Part shown: one piece after another, positions 38,491 to 47,830 of the stretch
How the letters are laid out: the number at the start of each line of letters is the position of its first letter
Position numbering within the stretch: the first letter of the stretch is position 1
Origin: G965216255 sp965216255
GTDB lineage: Bacteria > Bacteroidota > Rhodothermia > Rhodothermales > Bin80
DNA: 64,000 nt
Assembly (NCBI GenBank): GCA_965216255.1
Contig: OZ244148.1
Span: 4,278,001 to 4,342,000, forward strand
Direction: 5' to 3'
Notes under the pieces: model-generated
What the model was told of the DNA's origin: nothing
What the model saw: the letters and a program-made list of their open reading frames with translations, nothing else
Databases searched by the model: none
Position numbers and translations under genes: made by a program

Positions 38491-38838
38491 ATGACCAAGG
38501 CAAGAAAGATTTTTGTTTGCAGCCCGTTTGCGGGTGATATTGCACGCAATACGGCCGTTGCTGTACGGATGTGCCGGCATGTACTGGCTGCGGGGCATGT
38601 GCCTTTTGCGGCGCATCTCCTCTATCCGCGCATGCTGCGCGAGGAAGACCCTGCCGAGCGGGAGCAGGGACTCCGTTGCGGCCACACCTTCCTGGCCGTA
38701 TGCGACGAAATATGGGTGCTGCGACGCGGCTACGAGGGCGACATATCAGCCGGCATGGCCCGCGAGATTGCCCAGGCAATTGAGTTCGGTATACCGGTTG
38801 TGGAAGTTAGCGAAGCCGAGATCAGCGAGGCTAGCTAG
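38491..38838 (+). CDS. DUF7768/DUF4406-type nucleoside deoxyribosyltransferase-like protein
   Basis: 115 aa. It contains IFVCSPFAGDIARNTAVAVR, then HVPFAAHLLYPRML, and CDEIWVLRRGYEGDISAGMA near the end of the core. This is the small Rossmann-like fold related to nucleoside 2-deoxyribosyltransferases, with the EGD-S-GM pattern in place of the catalytic glutamate region. It is common as a single-domain orphan protein in phages and bacteria; its reaction is unknown. It is convergent with the DUF1080 gene. Confidence 0.8.
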   Translation: MTKARKIFVCSPFAGDIARNTAVAVRMCRHVLAAGHVPFAAHLLYPRMLREEDPAEREQGLRCGHTFLAVCDEIWVLRRGYEGDISAGMAREIAQAIEFGIPVVEVSEAEISEAS

Positions 38839-38890
38839 CCCAACGCATCCACGAAATGGCCTCGCGGCACCTGGAGGCCTTGCCGCCTTG

Positions 38891-40303
38891 TCATTCCTCC
38901 GAACCGAGGGGACGGACCTTGATGCTGCGGAAGTGCACCTCGTCGCCATGGTCCTGCAGCAGGATGTGCCCGCTGTCCCAGCGACCGAAGTCTTCCCAGA
39001 CGACATACTTGCTGCGGGCCACCAGGGCGTCAAAGGCCTGTGTGCCGCGCTCGTAGCTTACCACTTTTCGGTCGTTTAGCCAGTGTTCCACGTGTGCACC
39101 GGTGAATAACTGAGATCGTAGCTGGTTGCCGATGAAGCGCTCGTCACTGCGCGTTCCATGAACCACTATTCGGGCTCGGTTCCAGTTGCCTGGCCCATTG
39201 ACCGTCTTCTCCTCGTCTGCCGGGATCAGGTCATAAAGCGAGGCGAGTGTCCGGTTACCTGCAGCCCCCAGCTTTGCGTCTGGGTGGCGCTTGTCGTCCA
39301 AAAGCTGAAATTCCAGGCCGATAGCGGAAGCGGCGCTGCCGTAGTTTTCGGTAATAAAATACTTTATGCCGCTGTTAGCACCTTCCGTGAGCTTGAAGTC
39401 CAGGCTCAGATCAAACATGTCGTATTCGTCGACGGTGACGATATCACCGCCATGGGCCGATTCCGCGCCGTCGGAGGCTTCCACGATAAGGAGGCCGTCC
39501 TCTGTGTGCCACCCCTGTTCCGGAAAGCTGTCCTTGCCGGCCCCACGCCAGCCCGAGGTCGTTTCGCCGTCAAAAAGCAGGCGGAAGCCCTGGGCCTCCT
39601 CTTGCGGCGAAAGCGTATTTGGAACGAGGTTCACTACATAGTTGTCGGCAAACGGCCTCGAAACGATGTCATTCGTCATGATTTCAATGTTGCGCCACCG
39701 TACGCGGCGACCTGCGAGAGCGGTGTCGCCTATGCCGTGCACCTGCAGCGCGATAAATCCCTCCAGGGTCGTGTCATCGTAAAGCGCGGCACACGCTACG
39801 TCATTGACCCACGTACGGATGGAAGGCCCCACCGCCTCGATGTAGTATGCGTTCCATTTGCCGCCTAGGAAGGCTCGGCGGCACGCCTCATTGAGCGACA
39901 GCGGATAAAGCCAGCCACGGCGGGCTTCGTCATAAATGCCTCCGCTCCAGGCCCGCTCGCCGGGATCGATTTCCACCTGGTAGCCGTGAACACGGCCATC
40001 CATATAGTCGGGATTGCTCGTGCTACGGATCTGGATGCCCGAATTAATGTCTCCGTCAACCCAGACGTCAAGGCGCAGGGCGAAGTCGCCGTAGGGCTCG
40101 TTTGTGGCAAGGAATGTGTTGGGCGTGCCAGTGGCCGTCGTTCCCACAATCTCGTTGTCTTCGAGGCTATATTCGGCCGTACCGCCGAGTAGCGTCCATC
40201 CAGACAGGTCAGGTCCGTTGGACAACGCTACCCAGCCACTGTCCTGGGCAAGGGCGGCCCATGGAATAGCGGCCAGCAAAATGGTCGCAGCATTGCGTCT
40301 CAT
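38891..40303 (-). CDS. exported 3-keto-disaccharide hydrolase-like protein with two DUF1080 domains
   Basis: 470 aa from the ATG at 40303 (MRRNAATILLAAIPWAALAQ is a clear signal peptide; the upstream extension has no such feature). Two consecutive DUF1080 domains are seen: WVALSNGPDLSGWTLLGG with DINSGIQIRS, and FRLLFDGETTSGWRGAGKD with GANSGIKYFI, each ending in a jelly-roll strand (VRWRNIEI; VHFRSIKVRP). The family includes enzymes acting on 3-keto-glycosides, and many members are periplasmic. The two domains may act together or one may bind carbohydrate. It sits in a cluster with a sulfatase and a PhoD-like protein. Confidence 0.87.
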   Translation of the reverse strand: MRRNAATILLAAIPWAALAQDSGWVALSNGPDLSGWTLLGGTAEYSLEDNEIVGTTATGTPNTFLATNEPYGDFALRLDVWVDGDINSGIQIRSTSNPDYMDGRVHGYQVEIDPGERAWSGGIYDEARRGWLYPLSLNEACRRAFLGGKWNAYYIEAVGPSIRTWVNDVACAALYDDTTLEGFIALQVHGIGDTALAGRRVRWRNIEIMTNDIVSRPFADNYVVNLVPNTLSPQEEAQGFRLLFDGETTSGWRGAGKDSFPEQGWHTEDGLLIVEASDGAESAHGGDIVTVDEYDMFDLSLDFKLTEGANSGIKYFITENYGSAASAIGLEFQLLDDKRHPDAKLGAAGNRTLASLYDLIPADEEKTVNGPGNWNRARIVVHGTRSDERFIGNQLRSQLFTGAHVEHWLNDRKVVSYERGTQAFDALVARSKYVVWEDFGRWDSGHILLQDHGDEVHFRSIKVRPLGSEE

Positions 40304-40427
40304 GGCACAGGAATATTCAATGGAACCCGGTGTATGTATCACGGCGCGGTTTTGTTGCATGCCCAAGGGCATGGCGGTCATCCTTGGTGGGCACATGGCT
40401 ATATTCCAAGAAAAACGCTGCGGCGCT

Positions 40428-41892
40428 ATGTGGGATATCATCAAGGCAGGTACGCGGGCCGGCTTTGTGGCCGCTTTACTGAGTTCGTGCGGAGGACTGG
40501 GCATGTTCGAGGGCGAAACGAATGTGGGAGATGCGCCCCTGGAGGGCAGCGTGCAATACAGGGCAGGCTCCGACACGTATCGCGTTACCGGAAGCGGGGC
40601 CGACATTTAGGGCGAAGAAGATGCCTTCTATTTCGTGTGGAGGAAAGCACGCGGTGACCTGACTCTGAAGACCGATATTCATTTTGCAACCGGTGGTGGG
40701 CATCCGTACAAGAAGGCCGGTTGGATGGTGCGCGCCCATCTTTCTGCCGGGTCTGTCTATGCGGACGCGCTTGTTCATGGTGACAGCCTCACTGTCCTGC
40801 AATATCGCACAGAGGCTGGCGGGCCGACATACGAGGTTCAGTCCGCGGTGCGTGGGCCGGCCACCATGCAGCTGGAGCGCACGGGTGATCTCTTTACGCT
40901 CTACGTTAAGCCGGAAGGAGGCAAGAGCCAGATTGTAGGTAGCGTGACGGTCCCGGACTCAGCATATGCCGGGCTCGTAGTATGTTCACATGACGAGGAG
41001 GCGAGCACCACGGTGGATTTCACAGGCGTGGCACTGGCTTCCCAGGAAGTGACAGGCGAGCGCATCTTAGAAAGCACGCTGGAAACGATGGACGTCTACA
41101 CGGGCGAGCGGCGAACGGTGCGGCAGGCGCGCGAGCATTTCGAAGCACCGAACTGGGCTCCAAATGGCGGAGAACTCGTGTACAACAGCAGAGGCAGGCT
41201 CTATCGAATCGGTATAGATGGCGCAGAGCTGGTAATGATCGACACGGATTTTGCGGATCGCTGCAACAATGACTACGGATTCTCGCCCGATGGTACCATG
41301 CTGGCGATCAGCCACAGCCCGGAAGGCGGTTCATCGCTTATCTATACGGTGCCTGCCACCGGCGGTGTGCCGGAGCTCGTGACGCCGCTGGGACCATCGT
41401 ACTGGCACGGCTGGTCACCCGACGGGGAGACGCACGTGTACTGTGCAAGGCGCAACGACCAATACGATGTGTACGCCATCTCCAATACCGGCGGTGAGGA
41501 GGTGCGGCTAACCGATGCGTCCGGGCTCGACGATGGCCCGGAATACAGCCCGGACGGCCAAACCATATACTTCAACTCCGTACGGACGGGGCAGATGAAA
41601 ATATGACGCATGAATCCGGACGGTTCCGGCCAGCGGCAGGTGACGCCGGACGATGAATTCGGGGACTGGTTTGCGCACCCGTCACCCGACGGCCTGTGTT
41701 TCTCTCTTACGACAGGAGCGTCGAAGGCCATCCGCCGAACAAGGACGTTTTGCTGCGAATCATGCCTGCTGAGGGATGGGAGCCGCGCGTATTGGCAACG
41801 CTCTTCGGAGGCAGGGAACCATCAATGTGCCGTCCTGGTCGCCGGATAGCAGGTCTGTCGCCTTTGTCAGCTATCGGATGGTGGCGCCATAG
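40428..41892 (+). pseudogene. exported TolB/WD40-like propeller protein, two premature stops and frameshifts
   Basis: Starts at the ATG at 40428 with a lipobox-like ALLSSCGG (lipoprotein). The frame stops at TAG 40608 (after SGADI), continues openly to TGA 41604 (GQMKI), and resumes with RMNPDGSGQRQVTPDDEFGD. It shifts near 41695 to CFLSYDRSVEGHPPNKDVLL, then again near 41810 so that SWSPDSRSVAFVSYRMVAP ends at 41892. The body holds WD40-like PD40 repeats (WAPNGGELVYNSRGRLY, YGFSPDGTMLAISHSPEGG, YWHGWSPDGETHVY, GPEYSPDGQTIYFNS). Both stops fall where tryptophan is plausible. Its tail overlaps the tail of the convergent sulfatase by 26 bp. Confidence 0.8.
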
Positions 41893-43276
41893 GCATCCGG
41901 GCGCCAACTTCGGCCCGCCAGCGCCGCAGGGCCTCATGCAGCCGGGCAGTGGTATCGGGAAGGGAAGAAGAGATGTCCGCGGTCTCGGAAGCGTCGCCGT
42001 CCAGTGCGAAGAGCTCTGTGCGACCATCCTCGAACCATTCCACGAGTTTGTAGGCGCCGCTTCGAATGGCACCGGATGGCCGATTGCCGGAGCCGTGGTA
42101 GTGCGGGAAATGCCAGTACAACGGCCGGCTGCCCATCTTCTCCAGCGGCGCAAGGTTGCGGCCGTCTACATGGTCGGCCTCCCGAAGGGGGAGGCCCGCC
42201 AGGTCCAGCAGCGTGGGGAAGAGGTCCATCGTGGTGGCGGGCGTGTCTACGGCCCGCCCCTTCGGCAACCGGTCCGGGTCCCGGATGATGAACGGAATCC
42301 GGATGCCGCCCTCGTACAGCCATCCCTTGCCGGCGCGCAGCGGCCGGTTCGATGTCGGCGCCCCGGTGCGCTGGTTGCTCAGAGTGCTCAGACCGCCGTT
42401 GTCGGAGAGAAAGACCACGATAGTGTTTTCTGCCATGCCAAATTCTTCCAGCGCATCCAGCAAGCGCCCGACGCCTTCGTCCAGCGACTGTATCATGGCC
42501 GCGTAAGTGGCGTGATTCTGCTTTTGCCGCGTCATTCCGAAGGCGCCTTCCGGCAGGAAGGTAGAGGCCTCCGCAGCACCAGCCTTACGTTTGTACTTTT
42601 CCTGCAATTTGGCTTTGGCCTCTAGCGGAGTATGGACTGTGTAGTAGGACAGAAAGAGAAGGAAAGGGCTGTTTCGTTGTGCGCGCATGAACTGCACGCC
42701 CAGGTCGGTCAGCCGGTCGGTGAGATAGGTGCCTTCGGGATCTTCTTCCAGGTCCGGCACGTCGGTCTCTGGCCGCCGCAGGTTACGGTACGGCGCAAAG
42801 TAGCTGGAGGGCCGCCCGGCGAGATTTACGGCCTGCATATGGGCGAATCCCTGGTCAGATGGCATGTGCCCGTGCGTTCCCAGATGCCACTTCCCGATAT
42901 ACCCTGTCACGTAGCCGGCCTCCTGGAAAGCCTCTCCGATGGTGACCTTTTCCACGGGTAGCGCCCGCAGATACGGGGCGGGATCCAAGAGTCCGCGCTG
43001 CTCGCCGCCGATCCAGTTCGTGATCTGCAGCCGGGCCGGATGCCGGCCGGTCATGATGCTGGCCCGCGTGGGAGAGCACACCGGACTTGCGGCATAAAAC
43101 GACGTAAAGCGCACGCCTGCCGCAGCCAGCCGATCAATGTTGGGCGTCTCGTAAAACGTGCTGCCGTATATGCTGGTATCCATCCAGCCCAAGTCGTCGG
43201 TTAGGATCACGACCACGTTCTTGGACGGCGGCGTGCATGCCGCAAACAGCAGCAGAAGCATTCCTGGGCGGAGCAT
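41867..43276 (-). CDS. sulfatase lipoprotein (arylsulfatase family)
   Basis: 469 aa. The lipobox LLLLFAAC (Cys14) implies a lipid-anchored exported enzyme. The formylglycine motif PVCSPTRAS has Cys67, the residue converted to the catalytic aldehyde. Metal-binding and other signatures are present: VVVILTDDLG (Asp27, Asp28), GYIGKWHLG and VVFLSDNGG. The C-terminal part reads TELFALDGDASETADI. It hydrolyses sulfate esters, probably on carbohydrates given the neighbours. No formylglycine-generating enzyme is in the window. A 3-bp gap separates it from the PhoD-like gene upstream, so one transcript is likely. Confidence 0.92.
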   Translation of the reverse strand: MLRPGMLLLLFAACTPPSKNVVVILTDDLGWMDTSIYGSTFYETPNIDRLAAAGVRFTSFYAASPVCSPTRASIMTGRHPARLQITNWIGGEQRGLLDPAPYLRALPVEKVTIGEAFQEAGYVTGYIGKWHLGTHGHMPSDQGFAHMQAVNLAGRPSSYFAPYRNLRRPETDVPDLEEDPEGTYLTDRLTDLGVQFMRAQRNSPFLLFLSYYTVHTPLEAKAKLQEKYKRKAGAAEASTFLPEGAFGMTRQKQNHATYAAMIQSLDEGVGRLLDALEEFGMAENTIVVFLSDNGGLSTLSNQRTGAPTSNRPLRAGKGWLYEGGIRIPFIIRDPDRLPKGRAVDTPATTMDLFPTLLDLAGLPLREADHVDGRNLAPLEKMGSRPLYWHFPHYHGSGNRPSGAIRSGAYKLVEWFEDGRTELFALDGDASETADISSSLPDTTARLHEALRRWRAEVGARMPMAPPSDS

Positions 43277-43279
43277 GCT

Positions 43280-45940
43280 CTAGTATGTTATGGTGACACT
43301 GGCGGTGTCGCTGGCCGTTATTCGGAGTCCGGACATTCGCCCCACGGCGCCCTCCGGCCCATGCACCAGTGCGGTGTAGGTACCCTCGGCGTCAAACACC
43401 TTGGGTCGGAACGTTTCAGTATGTACACGGAGCGTATACAGCGTTTCCTGCGTCTGTTCGTCGACAATGCTGACAACCGGCTCGCGCAGCCCATTGAAAT
43501 CCAGCGTCGGCAGGTGGCCGGCGGCGGCGCGTCCGTAGTTGTCTGCCTGGGCTACGGTAACAGGCCAGCCTGCGTACTGGGTGGCGCCGGGAGCGCCGGG
43601 GTCTACCCAGCGCGGCCAGGCTTCGGCGGTGATGCTGCGGCTGGGTCGGTGGAAGCGCACGATCCCATAGCCCGGGACACGCTCATAAAGGGCTGCCGGC
43701 TCGCGTCCCGACCGCACGGGATTCGCCACGGCATGGACCGTGATCTTGTTGCCAAATCCGTCTACGTGCTCTCCGGTGTATGGCGGCGCGCCGGGGGCGC
43801 GGTTTGCTCCCGGTTTGGGCGGAAACCATCGGCGGGGCCACACATTGGCAATGGCTGGCGAAATAAAGGCATGGGGCCCGTCGTTAAAGGCATCGATGCC
43901 GTAACGGACAAAACTGCCCAGGTGTTGGTCTCCGGCCACGTGAAAGGCGAAGCCCTTGCGGATGATGCGCAGGGCCCGGTTCCTCCCGGCCTGGGGCCAT
44001 CCGTTGGAGTCCATGTCCGTGCCAAGGTGGTCGTCGACAAAGTATTCGCCCGGGTCGGCGTAGCGCATCTGCGGAACGACGCTGTCGTCGTCGGCGCCGG
44101 CCGGCAGGGTGGCCAGATTGCTGAACAGGGTTTGCGACAGCATCACCTTCATCCAGGCATCGCCGCTGAAGTCGTGGACCCACTCTTCCAGGAAATCCAG
44201 TTGGCGCTGGCCCAGAAGGATTGCCTCCGTTGGGACGGTCGCGTCGTAATCTGGATTCTTTGGCCAGCCGTTGAACACTGCGGCTTCCGGCAGCACTTTG
44301 CGCGGGGTGGATTTCCACATCCGGTCTGCTACGACGGCGAAGCTGATGCCTCCGTAGTGAATATTCGTGTAGTATACGGTAATGTCCTGCGCGATGGGCG
44401 CTGGATCATGGGGATCCGGAAGGTGTGACACCTGCGTGCGATGCACCGCGTTGACAAAGCGGGGATCCATGATATAGCCGCCGTTGTCGGACAGGCGTCT
44501 GGCGTCGCCTTCGGCCCGAATGCCCCCGTCACCCCAGATGTTGCCGTGGTATACGTCGTGGTCGTCCGGTATGGTTACGGTAGGGCGATCTCGCATGAGG
44601 TCCCGGAATGCCCACACAAACCGGTACCAGTGGTAGTGGTAATCCAGGATCGCCTTGTCCACAGGCTCACGTATAATGCCCGCCAGGCCGCCCTCATAGA
44701 TCTGGTCGCCTGCAAAGAAGAGCATGTCCGGGTCGTGGTGGGCTACAGCCTCGGTTAGTTCGCCGTGCGGGTACCAGATCGTACGGTGGTTCCAGACGAG
44801 ATCCCGCCCTTGCGAAATGTTCTGGCAATTAAGAGAGGCCAGTACAAATTCGCCATCCTCCAGGCGAGGGACCCGGATGGTTCCGGAAAAATGATGGGTC
44901 TTGCCGTCCAGATCGTAGGCTACGCGGTACGGTATATCCGTTGGCGGATTCCAGTTTTCCACGCGTAGCGGGACCGTATAGCTGTCGTGGATGAGGCCGG
45001 CCGAAGCCACGCGCTGCCAGCTGCCGTCCCGGTCCAATTCCAGATGGGCTACCTGCGCGTCCTGCATCCCAAGGGCGGCCATTTGTGCCGTCATCTTAAG
45101 CACACCGCGACTAAGTGTGTATTGCGTGCCGAGAATGGGGCCGAAGGCGCGTTCGGGGTGATGCTCCACCTTAGGTCCCGTTAGGGTCCACTCCCGGAAC
45201 CAGTATCCCGGGCCTTCCATGCGTGGACTGTTGTGCGAGACCAGGGCGACGTTGCCGGAGAAGTGGGCGGCGTCTATACCCTCGTAACGGGCTGTGGCAA
45301 GCACATGGCCCGAGCTGGCACCGCGCACGGTGATCTCAAGCGCATAGGCACTGCCGACGGGCTCTGCCTGAAGGGCCAGAACCACGTCCGAATCGGCCGC
45401 AGTGGCCAGTACCTCCCGGGAAACGGGCTCAATAACGGGCCACGCCTCTGTCGGTATGCTGGCGCTTGGCCCTTTGGGCGCATCGGGATGTGTATTACTG
45501 CGCACTACCACCGTGCCCGTGCCGTCAACGGCAACGATAAGGCCGCCGTCCTCGGCGGGCCAGTGGTGTACCAGGCTGCTTATGCGGTAGTCCACATGGG
45601 CTCCTCCGGCCCCTATAAGGAAGCCGGACCATGTGTCGCCATGCGCCGAGTGGCCTGGAGCGATGGCGCCCATTCGGACGGACATGTTCAGCGAATCTGG
45701 TTCCTCACCCAGGGAGCGGGTCAGAAGGTGCAGCGTCCGCATGGGCTTGGCTGGACGTCCTTCCAGGCATTCGATACGGCCATCCTTTAGGCGCCAGTCC
45801 ATGAGCCGGTTGGCGTAGTATTCCGGGCCGATCCACACGCGGTCCGAGACCGTGGCCAGAGGCACAGCCTGCTGGGGATCCTCCTCATGGCAGCCGAAGA
45901 AAAGCAGTGAGAAAAGGACGGCATACTTAAGGAGGACCAT
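43280..45940 (-). CDS. PhoD-like metallophosphoesterase lipoprotein, large
   Basis: 886 aa, much longer than the roughly 500-aa typical PhoD. The lipobox FSLLFFGC (Cys17) marks a lipoprotein. The N-terminal 380 residues are beta-rich and of unknown role. The PhoD core follows: FVLASLNCQNISQG, FFAGDQIYEGG, VTIPDDHDVYHGNIWGDGG, KVMLSQTLFSNL, and FHVAGDQHLGSFVRYG. Metal ligands expected from the fold (Asp, Asn, His) are in these motifs. The C-terminal 100 residues form another beta domain. It is probably an exported phosphodiesterase or alkaline phosphatase, co-transcribed with the sulfatase. Confidence 0.85.
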   Translation of the reverse strand: MVLLKYAVLFSLLFFGCHEEDPQQAVPLATVSDRVWIGPEYYANRLMDWRLKDGRIECLEGRPAKPMRTLHLLTRSLGEEPDSLNMSVRMGAIAPGHSAHGDTWSGFLIGAGGAHVDYRISSLVHHWPAEDGGLIVAVDGTGTVVVRSNTHPDAPKGPSASIPTEAWPVIEPVSREVLATAADSDVVLALQAEPVGSAYALEITVRGASSGHVLATARYEGIDAAHFSGNVALVSHNSPRMEGPGYWFREWTLTGPKVEHHPERAFGPILGTQYTLSRGVLKMTAQMAALGMQDAQVAHLELDRDGSWQRVASAGLIHDSYTVPLRVENWNPPTDIPYRVAYDLDGKTHHFSGTIRVPRLEDGEFVLASLNCQNISQGRDLVWNHRTIWYPHGELTEAVAHHDPDMLFFAGDQIYEGGLAGIIREPVDKAILDYHYHWYRFVWAFRDLMRDRPTVTIPDDHDVYHGNIWGDGGIRAEGDARRLSDNGGYIMDPRFVNAVHRTQVSHLPDPHDPAPIAQDITVYYTNIHYGGISFAVVADRMWKSTPRKVLPEAAVFNGWPKNPDYDATVPTEAILLGQRQLDFLEEWVHDFSGDAWMKVMLSQTLFSNLATLPAGADDDSVVPQMRYADPGEYFVDDHLGTDMDSNGWPQAGRNRALRIIRKGFAFHVAGDQHLGSFVRYGIDAFNDGPHAFISPAIANVWPRRWFPPKPGANRAPGAPPYTGEHVDGFGNKITVHAVANPVRSGREPAALYERVPGYGIVRFHRPSRSITAEAWPRWVDPGAPGATQYAGWPVTVAQADNYGRAAAGHLPTLDFNGLREPVVSIVDEQTQETLYTLRVHTETFRPKVFDAEGTYTALVHGPEGAVGRMSGLRITASDTASVTITY

Positions 45941-46151
45941 GATGTCTGCGCGAAGAATCGAAGAGAGATGCTGCCGGAAGCGGCGCGCCGGGCATCCTGC
46001 GTGGCAGCGAGGGACATGGGTCCGCTGCCAGCTGAGCGCCCCTGCACGGAAACCCGTAGCTTATGGAATGAGGGCTTAACAGTCAACGTGAGAACAATGC
46101 AGCGTAGCTGGCTGCCATTTCTTAATTTCCTGCATCCACGCACAAGAGCCT

Positions 46152-47411
46152 ATGCAGCTCACGCACGCAGACCAAGCCATCCTTGGCGGGGATAGCGGCC
46201 CCGCGGCGCGCATGGCCATGCGCATCTTGGTGCGGATGCTGCCGATCTTTGGCTCGGATCGATTCCTGGATATCGAGGCGGCGCATGTCGACAGCTCCCT
46301 GTACCAGGGACAGGCGACGTTGGAGTATGCCGAGCGCCTGGCGAACCTGGGGGCACGTGTCGTGGTGCCCACGACGCTCAACGTCAGCGGCGTGGATGCG
46401 CACGGATGGCGCTCATGGAGCGTGCCGCGTGAATGGGCCGACGGTGCCCAGAGGCAGATGAAGGCCTATCAGTCCATGGGATGTCGACCGACATGGACAT
46501 GTGCGCCATACCAGGAGGCAGAACGCCCCGCTCTTGGCCAGCAGATTGCCTGGGGTGAATCCAGTGCCGTCGTCTTTGCCAATTCCGTTCTCGGTGCCCG
46601 GACCGAGAGGTATCCCGACTTGCTGGATATCTGTGCGGCCATCACGGGACGTGCCCCGGCGGCAGGCCTGCACCTGCATGAAAATCGGGCTGGGCGCGTC
46701 CTCTTCAGGCTCTCCGGCGTGCCGCGGGCCGTGCAGGAAGATGACGGTTTCTTCGGTATTCTCGGCCATCTTGTTGGAAAGGAGACAAGAGAGGCCGTAC
46801 CCGTGCTTACGGGACTGGATGTGGTGCCGGACGAGGATCAACTCAAGGCACTTGGCGCTGCCATGGCCTCGTCGGGAGCCGTGGCGCTGTTTCACCTTGT
46901 GGGGGTAACACCTGAAGCTCCGACTGAGGAGGCCGCTTTCCAGGGGCGCGCGGCGCAGCGGGCGGTTTCCGTGACCATGGACCGGCTACGAAGTGCTAGA
47001 GACGAGCTAACAACGGCAGAAGGCGACACCCTGGATATGGTGGTGCTCGGAAGTCCGCATTTTTCTATTACCGAATTCGGCAAGCTTGCGCCGCTCTTGG
47101 AAGGTCAAGAAAGGCACGCGGACGTACAGTTTCTGGTTACGTCAAGCCGCGCCATGCGGGCGCTGGCCGAGCGCAAGGGCTACCTTCGACCCCTCGAGCG
47201 GTTTGGGGGTACCGTGACAGTGGATACGTGCATTCTCACGACGCCCATGCTGCCGGGCCGCGTGCGTTCCATTATGACCAATTCGGCCAAGTATGCCTAC
47301 TATGCACCGGGCCTTCTGAAAACACGCGTGATCTACGGAACCCTGGACGATTGCGTGCGCTCCGCGGTCCGCGGACGCGTGACCAGAAGCGAGGGGCCAT
47401 GGAACGCCTAA
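46152..47411 (+). CDS. aconitase X large (catalytic) subunit
   Basis: 419 aa with the AcnX order of motifs: QAILGGDSGPAARMAMRILV, SSLYQGQATLEYAERLA, VVVPTTLNVSG, YLRPLERFGGTVTVDTCIL and the highly characteristic SIMTNSAKYAYYAPGLL. In bacteria AcnX enzymes are mostly cis-3-hydroxy-L-proline dehydratases; archaeal members act on phosphomevalonate. Cysteines at the CIL and TCA segments may ligate the Fe-S cluster. It overlaps the small-subunit gene by 13 bp. Substrate assignment is inference. Confidence 0.9.
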   Translation: MQLTHADQAILGGDSGPAARMAMRILVRMLPIFGSDRFLDIEAAHVDSSLYQGQATLEYAERLANLGARVVVPTTLNVSGVDAHGWRSWSVPREWADGAQRQMKAYQSMGCRPTWTCAPYQEAERPALGQQIAWGESSAVVFANSVLGARTERYPDLLDICAAITGRAPAAGLHLHENRAGRVLFRLSGVPRAVQEDDGFFGILGHLVGKETREAVPVLTGLDVVPDEDQLKALGAAMASSGAVALFHLVGVTPEAPTEEAAFQGRAAQRAVSVTMDRLRSARDELTTAEGDTLDMVVLGSPHFSITEFGKLAPLLEGQERHADVQFLVTSSRAMRALAERKGYLRPLERFGGTVTVDTCILTTPMLPGRVRSIMTNSAKYAYYAPGLLKTRVIYGTLDDCVRSAVRGRVTRSEGPWNA

Positions 47412-47830
47412 TGCGAGGCCGTGTGCTGGTGGGAGGCGCAGCCTCCGGCCAGGTTTTGGCGAGCCGGGAGCCGCTCAGCTTCTGGGGTGGCTATGATGCC
47501 GCAACTGGAGAAATAATTGACCGCAGGCACCCGCTTTCTGGAAGTATGGCGGCAGGCTGCGTGCTTGCCCTGCCGGCCACGCGTGGATCCAGTACGTCTA
47601 CGGCGGTTCTCCTCGAGTCGGTACGTCGTGGCACAGCGCCCGTGGCACTCATCGCCTGTGGCGCGGACACGTTTCTGGCGCTGGCCTCCATTGTCGCAGA
47701 CGAGCTCTACGGCCGGCCACTGCCCGTTGTGGCACTCTCGGCGGATGACTTTGGCGTGCTCAAGACGGGTCAGCGGCTGGTTCTTCGAGACGACGGGCAC
47801 ATTACGGTGTTTGCCGAGGACGCCCCCTGA
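47399..47830 (+). CDS. aconitase X small (swivel) subunit, DUF126
   Basis: 143 aa from the ATG at 47399; the longer frame upstream is an artefact of the preceding gene. It reads GRVLVGGAASGQVLASREPL, FWGGYDAATGEIIDRRHPL and SGSMAAGCVLALPATRGSS, then SSTSTAVLLES, the swivel domain in which the SST motif closes the active site. It works with the catalytic subunit as one enzyme. Its end overlaps the convergent mnmD end by 29 bp. Confidence 0.92.
   Translation: MERLMRGRVLVGGAASGQVLASREPLSFWGGYDAATGEIIDRRHPLSGSMAAGCVLALPATRGSSTSTAVLLESVRRGTAPVALIACGADTFLALASIVADELYGRPLPVVALSADDFGVLKTGQRLVLRDDGHITVFAEDAP

Noticed and set aside
43361..44428. 355-aa plus-strand open frame
   Set aside because: Antisense to the PhoD-like gene; it has no motif, while the minus strand shows a lipobox and all PhoD motifs.
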